Positions 1 to 6,307 of a stretch of 9,786 nt of DNA are shown piece by piece. The stretch is from Candidatus Aminicenantota bacterium. Lineage in GTDB: Bacteria; Acidobacteriota; Aminicenantia; Aminicenantales; JAFGAV01. The stretch spans positions 1 to 9,786 of the forward strand of contig VGJG01000036.1 in NCBI GenBank assembly GCA_016867615.1. Direction: 5' to 3'. The notes below the pieces were generated by a model. That model searched no databases and was not told the DNA's origin. It was given only the letters and a program-made list of their open reading frames with translations. Each line of letters begins with the position of its first letter. Position 1 is the stretch's first letter. The position numbers and the translations under genes are program-made.

Positions 1-963
1 CACCAGGAACAACGGCAGGGTCACGACCGTGACGGCGATCAGGCCCCGGACCCCGGTCAGGGTCATGACCTGGACCAGGATCCCGACGCAGGTCAGGGTG
101 CCGATGAGGGGCAGGAGCTGTTCGACCGTGCGGCCGGAGACGGCCAGGATGTCGAGCCGGCGCGGGGAGAGCGCGACGGCTAGGGCCGCGGCGCAGGCGA
201 ACATCAGGGGCAGGCCCAGGACGGGAAGGGCGAACGGCCACAGCCGGCCGGCGGCCAGGAGGAGGAAAAAGAGGGCGAACGGGGCGCCGAAGCGCCACCA
301 GTTCATGCCCGGCGGCGCGGCCGGGAGCTCGGACAGGGCCCGCTCCAGGTCGGGAGGGTGGGAGCGGCGGCCGAGGATGAAGAGGACCGCCGGCGACAGG
401 AGCAGGCAGGGGATGAGGAGCGGCAGGAAGAACCCGACGTAGGGCATGTTGACCCCGGCCGCGGTCAGCATGGCCCATAGGTTCACGGGCGGAGCGGCGG
501 CGCTTAATCCGGCGCAGAGGAAGACGGCGGCCGCGGCCCGCGGCGCGGGAATGCCCATGGAGCGCAGGATGACGGCCACCAGGCCCCCGGTGATGAGCAC
601 GGTCACGCTGCCCGCGCCGGTCAGGGCGCCCGGGACGAGGAGCAGAAGGGCGAGCAGGAAAAACAGGACGGCCTTGCGGCGGTGGAAGCGTCCGAGGATC
701 CGGCGGGCGACGAAGGCCACGCCCCCGGCTTCCAGGAGCAGGTTCATGAACAGCGTGGCGGTGATGAAGATGAGGATGATGTCGAAGTAGGTGAAGGCGC
801 CCTCGACGATTTGCCGGGCGGGGATGCCGGCCCCTCCGGCCAGGCCGCCGGCCAGGGCGGCGGCCAGAAGGGCCAGCTCGGCCGAGAGCTTGGCCAGGCG
901 GGCGGCGGCGTAGGCCGCGACCATCACCGCCAGGATGATCGACGCGGACGCCGCGGCGCTCAT
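1..963 (-). CDS. TRAP-type (DctM-like) large permease, C-terminus cut by window edge
   Basis: Reading the minus strand from ATG at 963 gives 321 open codons that run off the window at base 1. The protein is almost entirely hydrophobic, with about eight or more membrane segments. A PGALTGAGS loop lies at residues 111-119 and an APPVNLWAM segment at 157-165, followed by NMPYVGF at 172-178. A Gly/Ser-rich re-entrant loop followed by a PP-N motif is typical of the DctM/ion-transporter superfamily, whose TRAP members import organic acids using a sodium gradient and a periplasmic binding protein. No binding protein or small DctQ-type subunit is visible here, so the substrate is unknown and a non-TRAP relative is possible. 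An in-frame TGA upstream makes 963 the first ATG. There is no clear Shine-Dalgarno, but GATAAT lies six bases before the ATG, which would give a leaderless message. Confidence 0.68.
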   Translation of the reverse strand, partial: MSAAASASIILAVMVAAYAAARLAKLSAELALLAAALAGGLAGGAGIPARQIVEGAFTYFDIILIFITATLFMNLLLEAGGVAFVARRILGRFHRRKAVLFFLLALLLLVPGALTGAGSVTVLITGGLVAVILRSMGIPAPRAAAAVFLCAGLSAAAPPVNLWAMLTAAGVNMPYVGFFLPLLIPCLLLSPAVLFILGRRSHPPDLERALSELPAAPPGMNWWRFGAPFALFFLLLAAGRLWPFALPVLGLPLMFACAAALAVALSPRRLDILAVSGRTVEQLLPLIGTLTCVGILVQVMTLTGVRGLIAVTVVTLPLFLV

Positions 964-1015
964 GAGGGGATTATCCGGAAAAAAAGTGTGTCCCCATCAG
1001 GAAGCGGCCGGGACA

Positions 1016-1041
1016 TTGGGAGTGCGGCGGCACGGCGCCGC
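1016..1041 (+). repeat. Degenerate single hairpin module of the 26-bp family
   Basis: TTGGGAGT leads into stem GCGGCG (1024-1029), loop GCACGG (1030-1035), stem CGCCGC (1036-1041), then TTGGGATT. Lead-in, stem length, loop and the trailing TTGG match the modules of the large repeats at 7805-7987 and 9129-9281, with a different but still fully paired stem. It is likely an isolated, diverged member of the same family. Confidence 0.6.
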
Positions 1042-1251
1042 TTGGGATTGCGGCGACAGGCGGCCCGAAGGATCATGACGGTTAATTTATGCAAAAAGCG
1101 GCCGGAGCGCAACCCGGCGCCCGAGCGCGTCTCCGCATGCCGAATCGGCCGCCGCGGCCGCGTTCCAAGAAACGGGGGTTCCCGCCTTGCCCGTTCTCCC
1201 GCGCGGCGCGGTCGTCCGTCCAAACCGGACAGGGGTGCTCGGGAGCGCGCC

Positions 1252-1280
1252 TTGACAGGCGCGGGAGGGGATGGTACATT
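1252..1280 (+). promoter_or_regulatory. Sigma-70-type promoter for the secreted protein at 1337
   Basis: A perfect TTGACA (1252-1257) is followed after 17 bases by TACATT (1275-1280), four of six matches to TATAAT. Transcription would start near 1287 and give a leader of about 50 bases carrying AAGGAG at 1322-1327. The upstream ATG at 1271 overlaps the -10 element, so it cannot be the translation start. Confidence 0.78.
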
Positions 1281-1336
1281 TTAATCTCTACAAAATATAT
1301 AGGAATTTATTCCACAAAGTGAAGGAGCCTCCATTC

Positions 1337-2344
1337 ATGAAAAAATCGATCGTTTTCATTCTGGCCGCCCTCCTGCTCGCCGGCTCTCTTTCGGCCGGCG
1401 TTGTCAGGAAGAGCAAGTCCGAGGTCACCTTCCAGAAATTCGGGACCTTCAGCACCGTGCAGCAGGAGAAGCTCACCGCCGAGCGCCGGGCCCTGGAGAT
1501 GGAGAGCGTCTTCAAGGGCCAGGGGCTCGTCGGCTCGCTGGCGGGCAAGACCCTCCTCCGCTCCGGGACCTTCGGCGAGATCGTGGATCTGCCCCAGTCT
1601 TCGATCACGAACATCGACCACAAGCGCCGGCAGTACGAGGTGCGCCCCATCGAGCCCCCGAAAGAGCAGGCGGGCCGGCCGGCCGCGGGGGGCCGCGAGG
1701 AGCGCCAGGAGAAGCCCGAGGAGAGCGATATCAAGGTCACCCGCTCCGAGTTCAAAGTCCAGAAGACGGACGAATCCAGGACGATCAATCAGTTCGCCTG
1801 CCGGAAGCACCTCATCACCTGGGTGACCGACTGGGAGAACACCAGGACGGGCGAGAAAGGGACGGAGAGCCTGACGTCCGAAGTCTGGACCACGGCCCTG
1901 ACGCCGGATCTCGCCGCCGGGCAGAAGGCCCAAACGGCCTTCAGCCAGGAATACATGAAGAAGCTGGGGCTGGACCGCGACGCCTCGTCCGACGACTACC
2001 TCGGCCTGAGCTGGGTGGAGATCCTCGGAAGCCTGGACGTGCAGGGCAACAAGCCCCGTCTCACGGCCGCCAAGGCCGCCTCGGAGATGAAGAAGATCGA
2101 GGGCTATCCCGTGCTCGTCGACGGCAAGTACTTCTCCAAGAGCGAGGGCGGACAACAGGCCGCCGAGGAGGAGAGCGGCGGGAGCCTGCTGGGCCGGCTG
2201 TCCAAGAAGGTGCTCGACCGCAAGCCCAAGGACGAGGGCGAGGCGCCCATCCTGGCCTTCACCACCGAGCTCCTGGAGATCCGCGCCGCCGACCTCGGCC
2301 CCGGCGACTTCCAGCCCCCCGCGGAATACAAGGAAAAAAAATAG
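1337..2344 (+). CDS. Secreted protein of unknown function, DUF4412-like features
   Basis: The product is 335 residues. ATG at 1337 lies nine bases after AAGGAG and is followed by a classic signal peptide: two lysines, a hydrophobic run, and a likely cleavage after SLSA near residue 20. The mature part is hydrophilic. A segment SSITNIDHKRRQYEV near residues 87-101 resembles the 'rlD...ID..kk.Y.e' pattern of DUF4412-type exported proteins, and the later FACRKHLITWVTDWENT then EVWTTAL resembles their 'GY.C.ky.v ... e.W.t' pattern. I noticed this by eye and no domain search was run. Between the two lies a charged, low-complexity linker rich in Glu, Arg and Pro (about 105-132). Probable location is periplasmic or extracellular, and the function is unknown. 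It is transcribed alone and faces a convergent gene. Confidence 0.85.
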   Translation: MKKSIVFILAALLLAGSLSAGVVRKSKSEVTFQKFGTFSTVQQEKLTAERRALEMESVFKGQGLVGSLAGKTLLRSGTFGEIVDLPQSSITNIDHKRRQYEVRPIEPPKEQAGRPAAGGREERQEKPEESDIKVTRSEFKVQKTDESRTINQFACRKHLITWVTDWENTRTGEKGTESLTSEVWTTALTPDLAAGQKAQTAFSQEYMKKLGLDRDASSDDYLGLSWVEILGSLDVQGNKPRLTAAKAASEMKKIEGYPVLVDGKYFSKSEGGQQAAEEESGGSLLGRLSKKVLDRKPKDEGEAPILAFTTELLEIRAADLGPGDFQPPAEYKEKK

Positions 2345-2373
2345 CCGCGCGGCCGTCACAACGCGGCGCGCGT

Positions 2374-2418
2374 AAGCCCGCCGGTTCTGGCGGCTTCCCC
2401 CGTCGGCAGGCCGACGGG
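2374..2418 (+). terminator. Two adjacent hairpins after the secreted-protein gene
   Basis: About 30 bases after the stop codon, AAGCCCGCC and GGCGGCTT (2374-2396) can pair with one bulged C. Directly after it, CCCGTCGG (2399-2406) and CCGACGGG (2411-2418) form a perfect eight-pair stem with loop CAGG. No T tract follows, so this is not a textbook intrinsic terminator, but its place between convergent genes suggests transcript-end formation. Confidence 0.4.
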
Positions 2419-2540
2419 ACTCCCTTCCGCCGTGGGAGCTCCGGGGCGAATCCGGCTCCTGAGTTCCTGAGGATTGCCCCGGAAGTTCAGCCCGGTTGAC
2501 CTCTGCGCGAAATCAGCTCACGGAGAAGGGGAGAGGGCTG

Positions 2541-2565
2541 CCCGAAGAGGTTGCCGCTCCTCGGG
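2541..2565 (-). terminator. Hairpin just after the DUF6305-like gene
   Basis: On the minus strand CCCGAGGAG and CTCTTCGGG pair over nine positions, one of them G-U, around a seven-base loop, starting seven bases after the stop codon. On the plus strand the same position is an A-C mismatch, so the structure fits the minus-strand transcript better. No T tract follows, so terminator function is only probable. Confidence 0.4.
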
Positions 2566-2571
2566 GGAGAA

Positions 2572-3183
2572 TCACTTCTTGAAAAGCTTGTCGAGCGCGA
2601 CGAGGAGGTCGAGGTTCTTCTCGACCTCGACCAGGGGGATTTTCTTCGCCTCGGCGACGGCCGTGAACCGCTTGTCGGCGTTCCCGTCCCTGTTGACCAG
2701 AAGGAGGTCGGAGCGGGGCGCGACGGCGTCGATGGTCTGCTCGTCCGTCGTGTCGCCGGCCGAGGCGCCCTGGCTGCGCCGCTTCAGGCCCTCGATGTGA
2801 GCCCCGACGACGGGCACGCCCAGGTGCCGCGCCTCCCCGATCAGGGCGGCGATGCGCTTGATCTCGTCGTCGATCGCGATGCCCGCGGCGCCCATGCCCT
2901 TGAGGCTGGCGCCCATGACGACCACCAGGCTCCGGTAGGGCGCCCCGGTCGCCGTCCCGGCCTTGAGGTCGCCGGCCGCGGCCAGCGGCTTGAGCTCGAA
3001 CTCGAGGTTGAGCCGCTTGAGGATGACCTTGAGCATGTCCGCTCCCGGGCTCTGTCCGCAGGAGGTGAGGAGGACGGGCGCTCGGAGCTCGGGGGATTCG
3101 GCCTGCGCCGCGAAAATTGCCGGCGCGGCCGCGGCCATCAGGAGCGCGCACGCCAGGAATATCGGCATCGTCTTGTATGTCAT
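2572..3183 (-). CDS. Exported DUF6305-like protein
   Basis: The product is 203 residues. The start at 3183 lies seven bases after AAGGAG (3191-3196). A signal peptide covers about residues 1-27, with Ala-rich cleavage near AIFAAQA. The mature domain is alpha/beta-like. It opens with PVLLTSCGQSPGA (residues 36-48, single Cys42), then LVVVMGASLKGMG (86-98), IDDEIKR (104-110), VGAHIEG (126-132), GDTTDEQTID (143-152) and SDLLLV, and ends in a helix-rich tail. From memory this pattern matches the uncharacterised DUF6305 family, and no search was run. Alternating hydrophobic strands with Gly/Asp-rich turns suggest a Rossmann-like exported binding protein, which is inference. The gene is monocistronic, divergent from the PfkB gene and convergent with the secreted-protein gene. 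Confidence 0.82.
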   Translation of the reverse strand: MTYKTMPIFLACALLMAAAAPAIFAAQAESPELRAPVLLTSCGQSPGADMLKVILKRLNLEFELKPLAAAGDLKAGTATGAPYRSLVVVMGASLKGMGAAGIAIDDEIKRIAALIGEARHLGVPVVGAHIEGLKRRSQGASAGDTTDEQTIDAVAPRSDLLLVNRDGNADKRFTAVAEAKKIPLVEVEKNLDLLVALDKLFKK

Positions 3184-3204
3184 CTTGCCTCTCCTTAAAA
3201 AATC

Positions 3205-3233
3205 ATCCTATCGGATTGCGGCCGGAGCGTCAA
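3205..3233 (-). promoter_or_regulatory. Sigma-70-type promoter for the DUF6305-like gene
   Basis: On the minus strand TTGACG (3233-3228) is followed after 17 bases by TAGGAT (3210-3205). Transcription would start near 3198, giving a very short leader that still includes the AAGGAG site. Confidence 0.65.
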
Positions 3234-3290
3234 CGCGCCGCGGACGGATTCCCGGGCCCGCGGTTGATGCGGTCTGGGAAGCGCTCGGCG

Positions 3291-3322
3291 TTGGAGCGCG
3301 GCCGCAAGTGGCCGGCCGCTTG
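3291..3322 (+). repeat. Possible diverged hairpin module
   Basis: TTGGAGC leads into GCGGCC, GCAAGTGGCC and then GGCCGCTTG. The TTGGAG lead-in, a GCGGNC stem, a loop starting GCA, and a closing CCGCTT resemble the module family at 7805-7987. It sits alone in the divergent intergenic space and could be a chance GC-rich palindrome. Confidence 0.35.
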
Positions 3323-3364
3323 CCGTGAGCCGGGCGAGAAGAACTGACCCCTACCCCCTCCAAG

Positions 3365-3394
3365 TTGACGGGCCCCTCCTGTTTTCACTACGAT
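3365..3394 (+). promoter_or_regulatory. Promoter for the PfkB-family kinase, implies leaderless mRNA
   Basis: TTGACG (3365-3370), an 18-base spacer and TACGAT (3389-3394) form a reasonable sigma-70 promoter. The expected start of transcription, about seven bases downstream, falls at 3401-3403, on the GTG start codon of the kinase. No Shine-Dalgarno sequence precedes that codon, which agrees with leaderless translation. Confidence 0.5.
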
Positions 3395-3402
3395 GTCAAA
3401 AC

Positions 3403-4320
3403 GTGAAGAAGAAGACCTTCGGGCTCATCGGCACGATCAGCCGGGACGAGGTCCGGCGCGAGACGGGGGGGGAATTCCGGAACCTCGGCGGCGCGCTCTA
3501 CCAGGCCGCGACCCTCTGCGCCCTCGGCGAGGACACGCGGCTCTACGCCCGGCTGGCGGACGACATGGCGGCCGAGGTCGAAGACATGGTCGCCGACTGG
3601 ACGGCCTTCCGCCGGGACGGGCTCCAGCGGCATCCGGGCGCCGGAAACAGGGTGAGCCTCACCTATCCCCGGCGGGGGGAGAGGGTCGAGATCCTCCATG
3701 AGGCCGTGCCGCCCCTCGACCCGGAGCCTGTCCTCCGGAACCTGGCGGAGCTTTCCTTTCTCGTCCTGGTCGTCAACTCCGGGTTCGACCTCGAACTCGG
3801 CGACTGGCGGCGCATCGCGGACGCCGCACCCTGCCCTGTCTGGTTCGACATCCATTCCCTGACACTGGAAAAAGCGCTCGGCCGGCCCCGCGCCTACCGC
3901 TCCGTCCCGGAATGGAAAGACTGGGCGCGGGGTGCGTCCTACATCCAGGCGAACCGAAAGGAAGCCGCCTGTCTGCTGGGCGCGCCCGAGAGCGAGGCCG
4001 GTCCGGAAGAAGTGCGCGCCTTCTGCCGCTTGGGTCTCGACCTCGGAGCCGAGGCTGTTTTCGTCACCCTGGGCAAGGAGGGGGCTTTGGCCGCGACTTC
4101 CTCCGGAGAGCGGATCGTGCGGCCCGGCCGGGAGACCGCGGTCGTGGACACCACGGGATGCGGCGACGTCTTCTGCGCGGCGGCCTCATCGGCGCTGCGC
4201 CGCGGCGCCGACCCCGGAGAGGCCGCCCGGTTCGGCGTGGAATTGGCTTCGCTCGCGGCGCGGTCCGCCGGCGTCCGAGAGATATTTGAGCTTGCTTCAA
4301 ATATTGGGAGGCATACCTAG
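3403..4320 (+). CDS. PfkB-family carbohydrate or nucleoside kinase
   Basis: The product is 305 residues from GTG at 3403, chosen because family homology begins at once with a beta strand (KKTFGLIGTI). The 26 upstream codons from GTG 3325 lack family character and overlap the promoter. Ribokinase-fold landmarks are present. NLGGALYQAATLCALG (27-42) is the substrate-binding Gly-Gly region. NRKEA (184-188) is the NxxE metal motif. VFVTLGKEGAL comes next, and DTTGCGD (249-255) is the anion-hole signature with catalytic Asp255. Such kinases phosphorylate a hydroxymethyl group of a sugar or nucleoside with ATP in the cytoplasm, and the substrate cannot be told from sequence alone. The last 13 codons (from 4282, IFELAS onward) lie in an AT-rich scrap unlike the rest of the gene, so the native C-terminus may have been replaced. 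Confidence 0.88.
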   Translation: MKKKTFGLIGTISRDEVRRETGGEFRNLGGALYQAATLCALGEDTRLYARLADDMAAEVEDMVADWTAFRRDGLQRHPGAGNRVSLTYPRRGERVEILHEAVPPLDPEPVLRNLAELSFLVLVVNSGFDLELGDWRRIADAAPCPVWFDIHSLTLEKALGRPRAYRSVPEWKDWARGASYIQANRKEAACLLGAPESEAGPEEVRAFCRLGLDLGAEAVFVTLGKEGALAATSSGERIVRPGRETAVVDTTGCGDVFCAAASSALRRGADPGEAARFGVELASLAARSAGVREIFELASNIGRHT

Positions 4321-4424
4321 TCAAAGACGCTGTAGGCAAGAAGTCTTATTCAAATGAGAGATGGTATCGATAATATTGCAGAGCGCAATCAACCGAATTT
4401 TTCAGAAAGACCTTCGGAGATTTC
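4282..4424 (+). pseudogene. Probable decayed tyrosine-recombinase (integrase) fragment
   Basis: This stretch has 56 G or C in 143 bases (39%), far below its neighbours. Reading IFELAS in the kinase frame and then slipping one frame at about 4299 gives KYWEAYLVKDAVGKKSYS and then NERWYR, followed by TAA at 4371. The same frame after that stop gives EFFRKTFGDF at 4395-4424. This resembles the core-binding (SAM-like) domain of phage or transposon integrases: an F-x-x-L-x-x-x-Y/W helix, a 'KKSY' helix, then 'FFGkkpLgdIt'. One frameshift and one stop would have to be repaired. No catalytic domain remains, and the antisense cyd-operon gene begins at its right edge. Recognition is by eye on a short fragment. 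Confidence 0.4.
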
Positions 4425-4427
4425 CGG

Positions 4428-5258
4428 CTAGTACAGGACGGACGCCTCGCCCTTCCGGGTGATCTCGTCCGCGATCTCCCTGAGCAGCGCGTCCCGGCGG
4501 ACGAGGACGGCCTTGATCTCCGAGGAGGTGAGGCAATTCCCCACCGCCCCGCGGACGGCCTCGGCCGTCAGCCGGCCGAGCGCTTCCACGAACGCGCGGG
4601 GCAGGGGGGCGAACTCCGTTTTCATCGACAGCCCGTTCCGCCCGTAGATCAGCCGTTCGACGTGGGGATAGGTGTCCCGGAAGGCCCGGGAGTGGTCGAT
4701 GAGGATCAGGCGCCAGTCCGGCGTGTAGCGGATGTTCTGCAGGGAGCGGTCGGTGTTGGCGATCAGGCTGTCGAAGGCCCGCTGCAGGGCCCGGGCCTTG
4801 AAGACCCCTTCGGCTTTCTCCGGAGAGACGGAGATCTGTTCCCGGTGCATCTTGAGCTCGCTCATCGGCAGGTCGGCCCAGAGCTGCAGCGACCCGGCGT
4901 TCAGGCGGAAGGAGCGCTCGACCGTCGGCGGAACCATGCCCAGGGCGAGGAGCTTGTCCAGCCTGTAGGCGGCGATCTCGCATTCCCACTTGTCCGTGAC
5001 CCCGGCCCCGATCCCCGACGGACGCTTCCAGACGGCGTGGCCCTCCAGCTCTCCGAGCCGCAGATGGAGCTTGCGGGGCTTGGTGACGCCCTCGCCGATC
5101 TTCTCGCTGCCGACGATCTTGGCCTTCAGGAGGAATGTCTCCCATTCCCCGCGCCGGGCCGTTTCCTCGGGCGTGAACTGCGCCGCGGCGGTGGCGGTCC
5201 AGACGGCCGCGGTCAGAGCGGCGGTGAGAAGCTTACGAAATCCCGGTCCAAAACTCAT
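4428..5258 (-). CDS. Exported protein with kinase-fold (PI3/4-kinase- or Fam20-like) motifs
   Basis: The product is 276 residues. The ATG at 5258 is seven bases after GGAGGT (5271-5266). A signal peptide of about 26 residues ends in TATAAAQ. The mature part has the order expected of an atypical kinase. HAVWKRP gives a candidate ATP lysine, Lys78. WECEIAAYRLDKLLAL gives a candidate helix-C Glu94. MVPPTVER leads to the GSLQLWAD hinge strand (122-129). FDSLIANTDRSLQN (162-175) is a catalytic-loop-like segment with Asp170 and Asn175. LILIDHSRAF (184-193) is the metal-binding-Asp segment with Asp188. The PPTV and N-x-DR...N / IDH combination is seen in bacterial PI3/4-kinase-like and HipA/Fam20-type proteins. 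Activity and substrate are unknown. The gene lies 38 bases after cydB on the same strand, so it is probably co-transcribed with cydAB. Confidence 0.82.
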   Translation of the reverse strand: MSFGPGFRKLLTAALTAAVWTATAAAQFTPEETARRGEWETFLLKAKIVGSEKIGEGVTKPRKLHLRLGELEGHAVWKRPSGIGAGVTDKWECEIAAYRLDKLLALGMVPPTVERSFRLNAGSLQLWADLPMSELKMHREQISVSPEKAEGVFKARALQRAFDSLIANTDRSLQNIRYTPDWRLILIDHSRAFRDTYPHVERLIYGRNGLSMKTEFAPLPRAFVEALGRLTAEAVRGAVGNCLTSSEIKAVLVRRDALLREIADEITRKGEASVLY

Positions 5259-5280
5259 GACGGCCACCTCCCGCGCCCGA

Positions 5281-5292
5281 GGGGGCGCCCCC
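5281..5292. repeat. Perfect 12-bp GC palindrome between cydB and the kinase-like gene
   Basis: GGGGGCGCCCCC is its own reverse complement and lies just after the cydB stop codon, upstream of the ribosome binding site of the next gene. It could mark an mRNA-processing or attenuation point inside the operon, or be a chance result of high GC. Confidence 0.4.
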
Positions 5293-5296
5293 GGTG

Positions 5297-6307
5297 TCAA
5301 TATCCCGGATCGCCGTCCCGCACCTTCCCCCGGAAGACCCGGTGGAGAAAGACGACGGCGGCGATGACGAGCGGCAGTCCGACGGCGGCGATGATGAGCA
5401 TGACCTTGAGCGTCAGGGGGCCCGACGAGGCGTTGGCCGCGGTCAGGCTCAGGGCGGTTTCGCGGGCCCGGACGAGGACCGGGTACTGGACCGCCCCGAC
5501 GAGGCCCCACAGGCTGAGGAACATCAGCGAGGTCATGAGGAAGGCCAGCCGGTCGTTGCCCCAGCCGAAGGCCAGGTTGAGGACGATGAGGGCCGCGACG
5601 AACACCGCGGCGCACGCCCAGGCAAGGATGTTCGTCCTGGCCCAGGACAGGTACCCGAAGGACAGGGCCAGGCAGGAGACGAACAGCAGGGCTTCCGCCC
5701 ACCACAGCTTGACCGCGGCTTTTTTCGCCCGGTCGCGCAGCGGTCCGTCGGTCTTGAGGGCGATGTAGGCCGCGCCGTGGAGGAGGAACGTGGACAGCCC
5801 CAGGAAGCCGATGAACATGGGGAACAGGCGGAACAGGGTGAGGAAGCTTCCCCGGAACTCCCCGGCGGCGTCCAGGGGAACGCCGACGATCACGTTGCCC
5901 AGGGCCACGCCGAAGAGGAACGCCGGGACCCAGCTGCCCAGGGTGAAGCCCATCTCCCAGAGCGAAGTTCTCCTCGGGTCGTGGCCGCGGAATTCCAGGG
6001 AGACGGCCCGGAAGATCAGGGCGAAGAGGACGAGCATCAGCGCCAGGTAGAACCCGCTGAAGACCGTGGCGTAGACCGGGGGGAAGGCGGCGAAAAGCGC
6101 CGCCCCGGCGGTGAGCAGCCAGACCTCGTTGCCGTCCCAGAAAGGACCGATGGCCCTCAGGAGAGTCTTTTTCTCCTCCTCCTTCTCGGTCAGCAGGGAG
6201 AACAGGCAGCCGACGCCCAGGTCGTAGCCGTCGAGCAGCGAGTATCCGACCAGGAGGAATCCGACGAGGAAGAACCAGAGGGTTTGCAGAGCGCTCGGTT
6301 CCATCAT
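5297..6307 (-). CDS. cydB: Cytochrome bd quinol oxidase subunit II
   Basis: The product is 336 residues, normal for the family, with about eight to nine membrane helices. The first helix carries GYSLLDGYDLGVG (21-33) and is followed by GPFWDGNEVWLL (54-65), both hallmarks of CydB; the acidic residues Asp29 and Asp58 belong to the conserved set. CydB pairs with CydA in the cytoplasmic membrane to form the high-affinity oxidase that reduces oxygen to water with electrons from quinol. The first of two adjacent ATG codons overlaps the cydA stop (ATGA), implying translational coupling. Lys/Arg-rich loops are present, and the C-terminus is HRVFRGKVRDGDPGY. No separate cydX-like small ORF is seen after it, because the gap to the next gene is only 38 bases. 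Confidence 0.96.
   Translation of the reverse strand: MMEPSALQTLWFFLVGFLLVGYSLLDGYDLGVGCLFSLLTEKEEEKKTLLRAIGPFWDGNEVWLLTAGAALFAAFPPVYATVFSGFYLALMLVLFALIFRAVSLEFRGHDPRRTSLWEMGFTLGSWVPAFLFGVALGNVIVGVPLDAAGEFRGSFLTLFRLFPMFIGFLGLSTFLLHGAAYIALKTDGPLRDRAKKAAVKLWWAEALLFVSCLALSFGYLSWARTNILAWACAAVFVAALIVLNLAFGWGNDRLAFLMTSLMFLSLWGLVGAVQYPVLVRARETALSLTAANASSGPLTLKVMLIIAAVGLPLVIAAVVFLHRVFRGKVRDGDPGY

Larger units (their letters stand above)
964..1336. other. Intergenic region between divergent genes
   Basis: These 373 bases separate the minus-strand transporter from the plus-strand secreted protein. Near the left end is a run of seven A followed by GTGTGTCCCC (972-995). A degenerate hairpin module lies at 1016-1041. 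A GC-rich stretch with no convincing coding follows, and a plus-strand promoter lies at 1252-1280. Open frames crossing this region have no recognisable protein character and I regard them as chance. The last 50 bases before the gene at 1337 are strikingly AT-rich, as expected for a promoter and leader. Confidence 0.7.

Noticed and set aside
29..790. Plus-strand ORFs at 29-442 and 446-790
   Set aside because: Arg/Pro-rich antisense shadows of the transporter, whose minus-strand frame is open throughout with clear membrane helices.
1307..2359. Minus-strand ORF (350 codons) opposite the secreted protein
   Set aside because: A Leu/Gly-rich shadow of a real gene that has a promoter, ribosome site and signal peptide on the plus strand.
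4321..4427. tRNA or attachment site at the AT-rich junction
   Set aside because: No cloverleaf arms, TTCRA loop or duplicated core could be found by eye.
5259..5705. N-terminal extension of the kinase-like gene to 5705
   Set aside because: The extra 149 codons overlap cydB in another frame; the ATG at 5258 has a good ribosome site and starts a signal peptide.
4662..5768. Plus-strand ORF (368 codons) opposite the kinase-like gene
   Set aside because: No family resemblance or start signal; it spans the end of one real gene and the start of another on the other strand.
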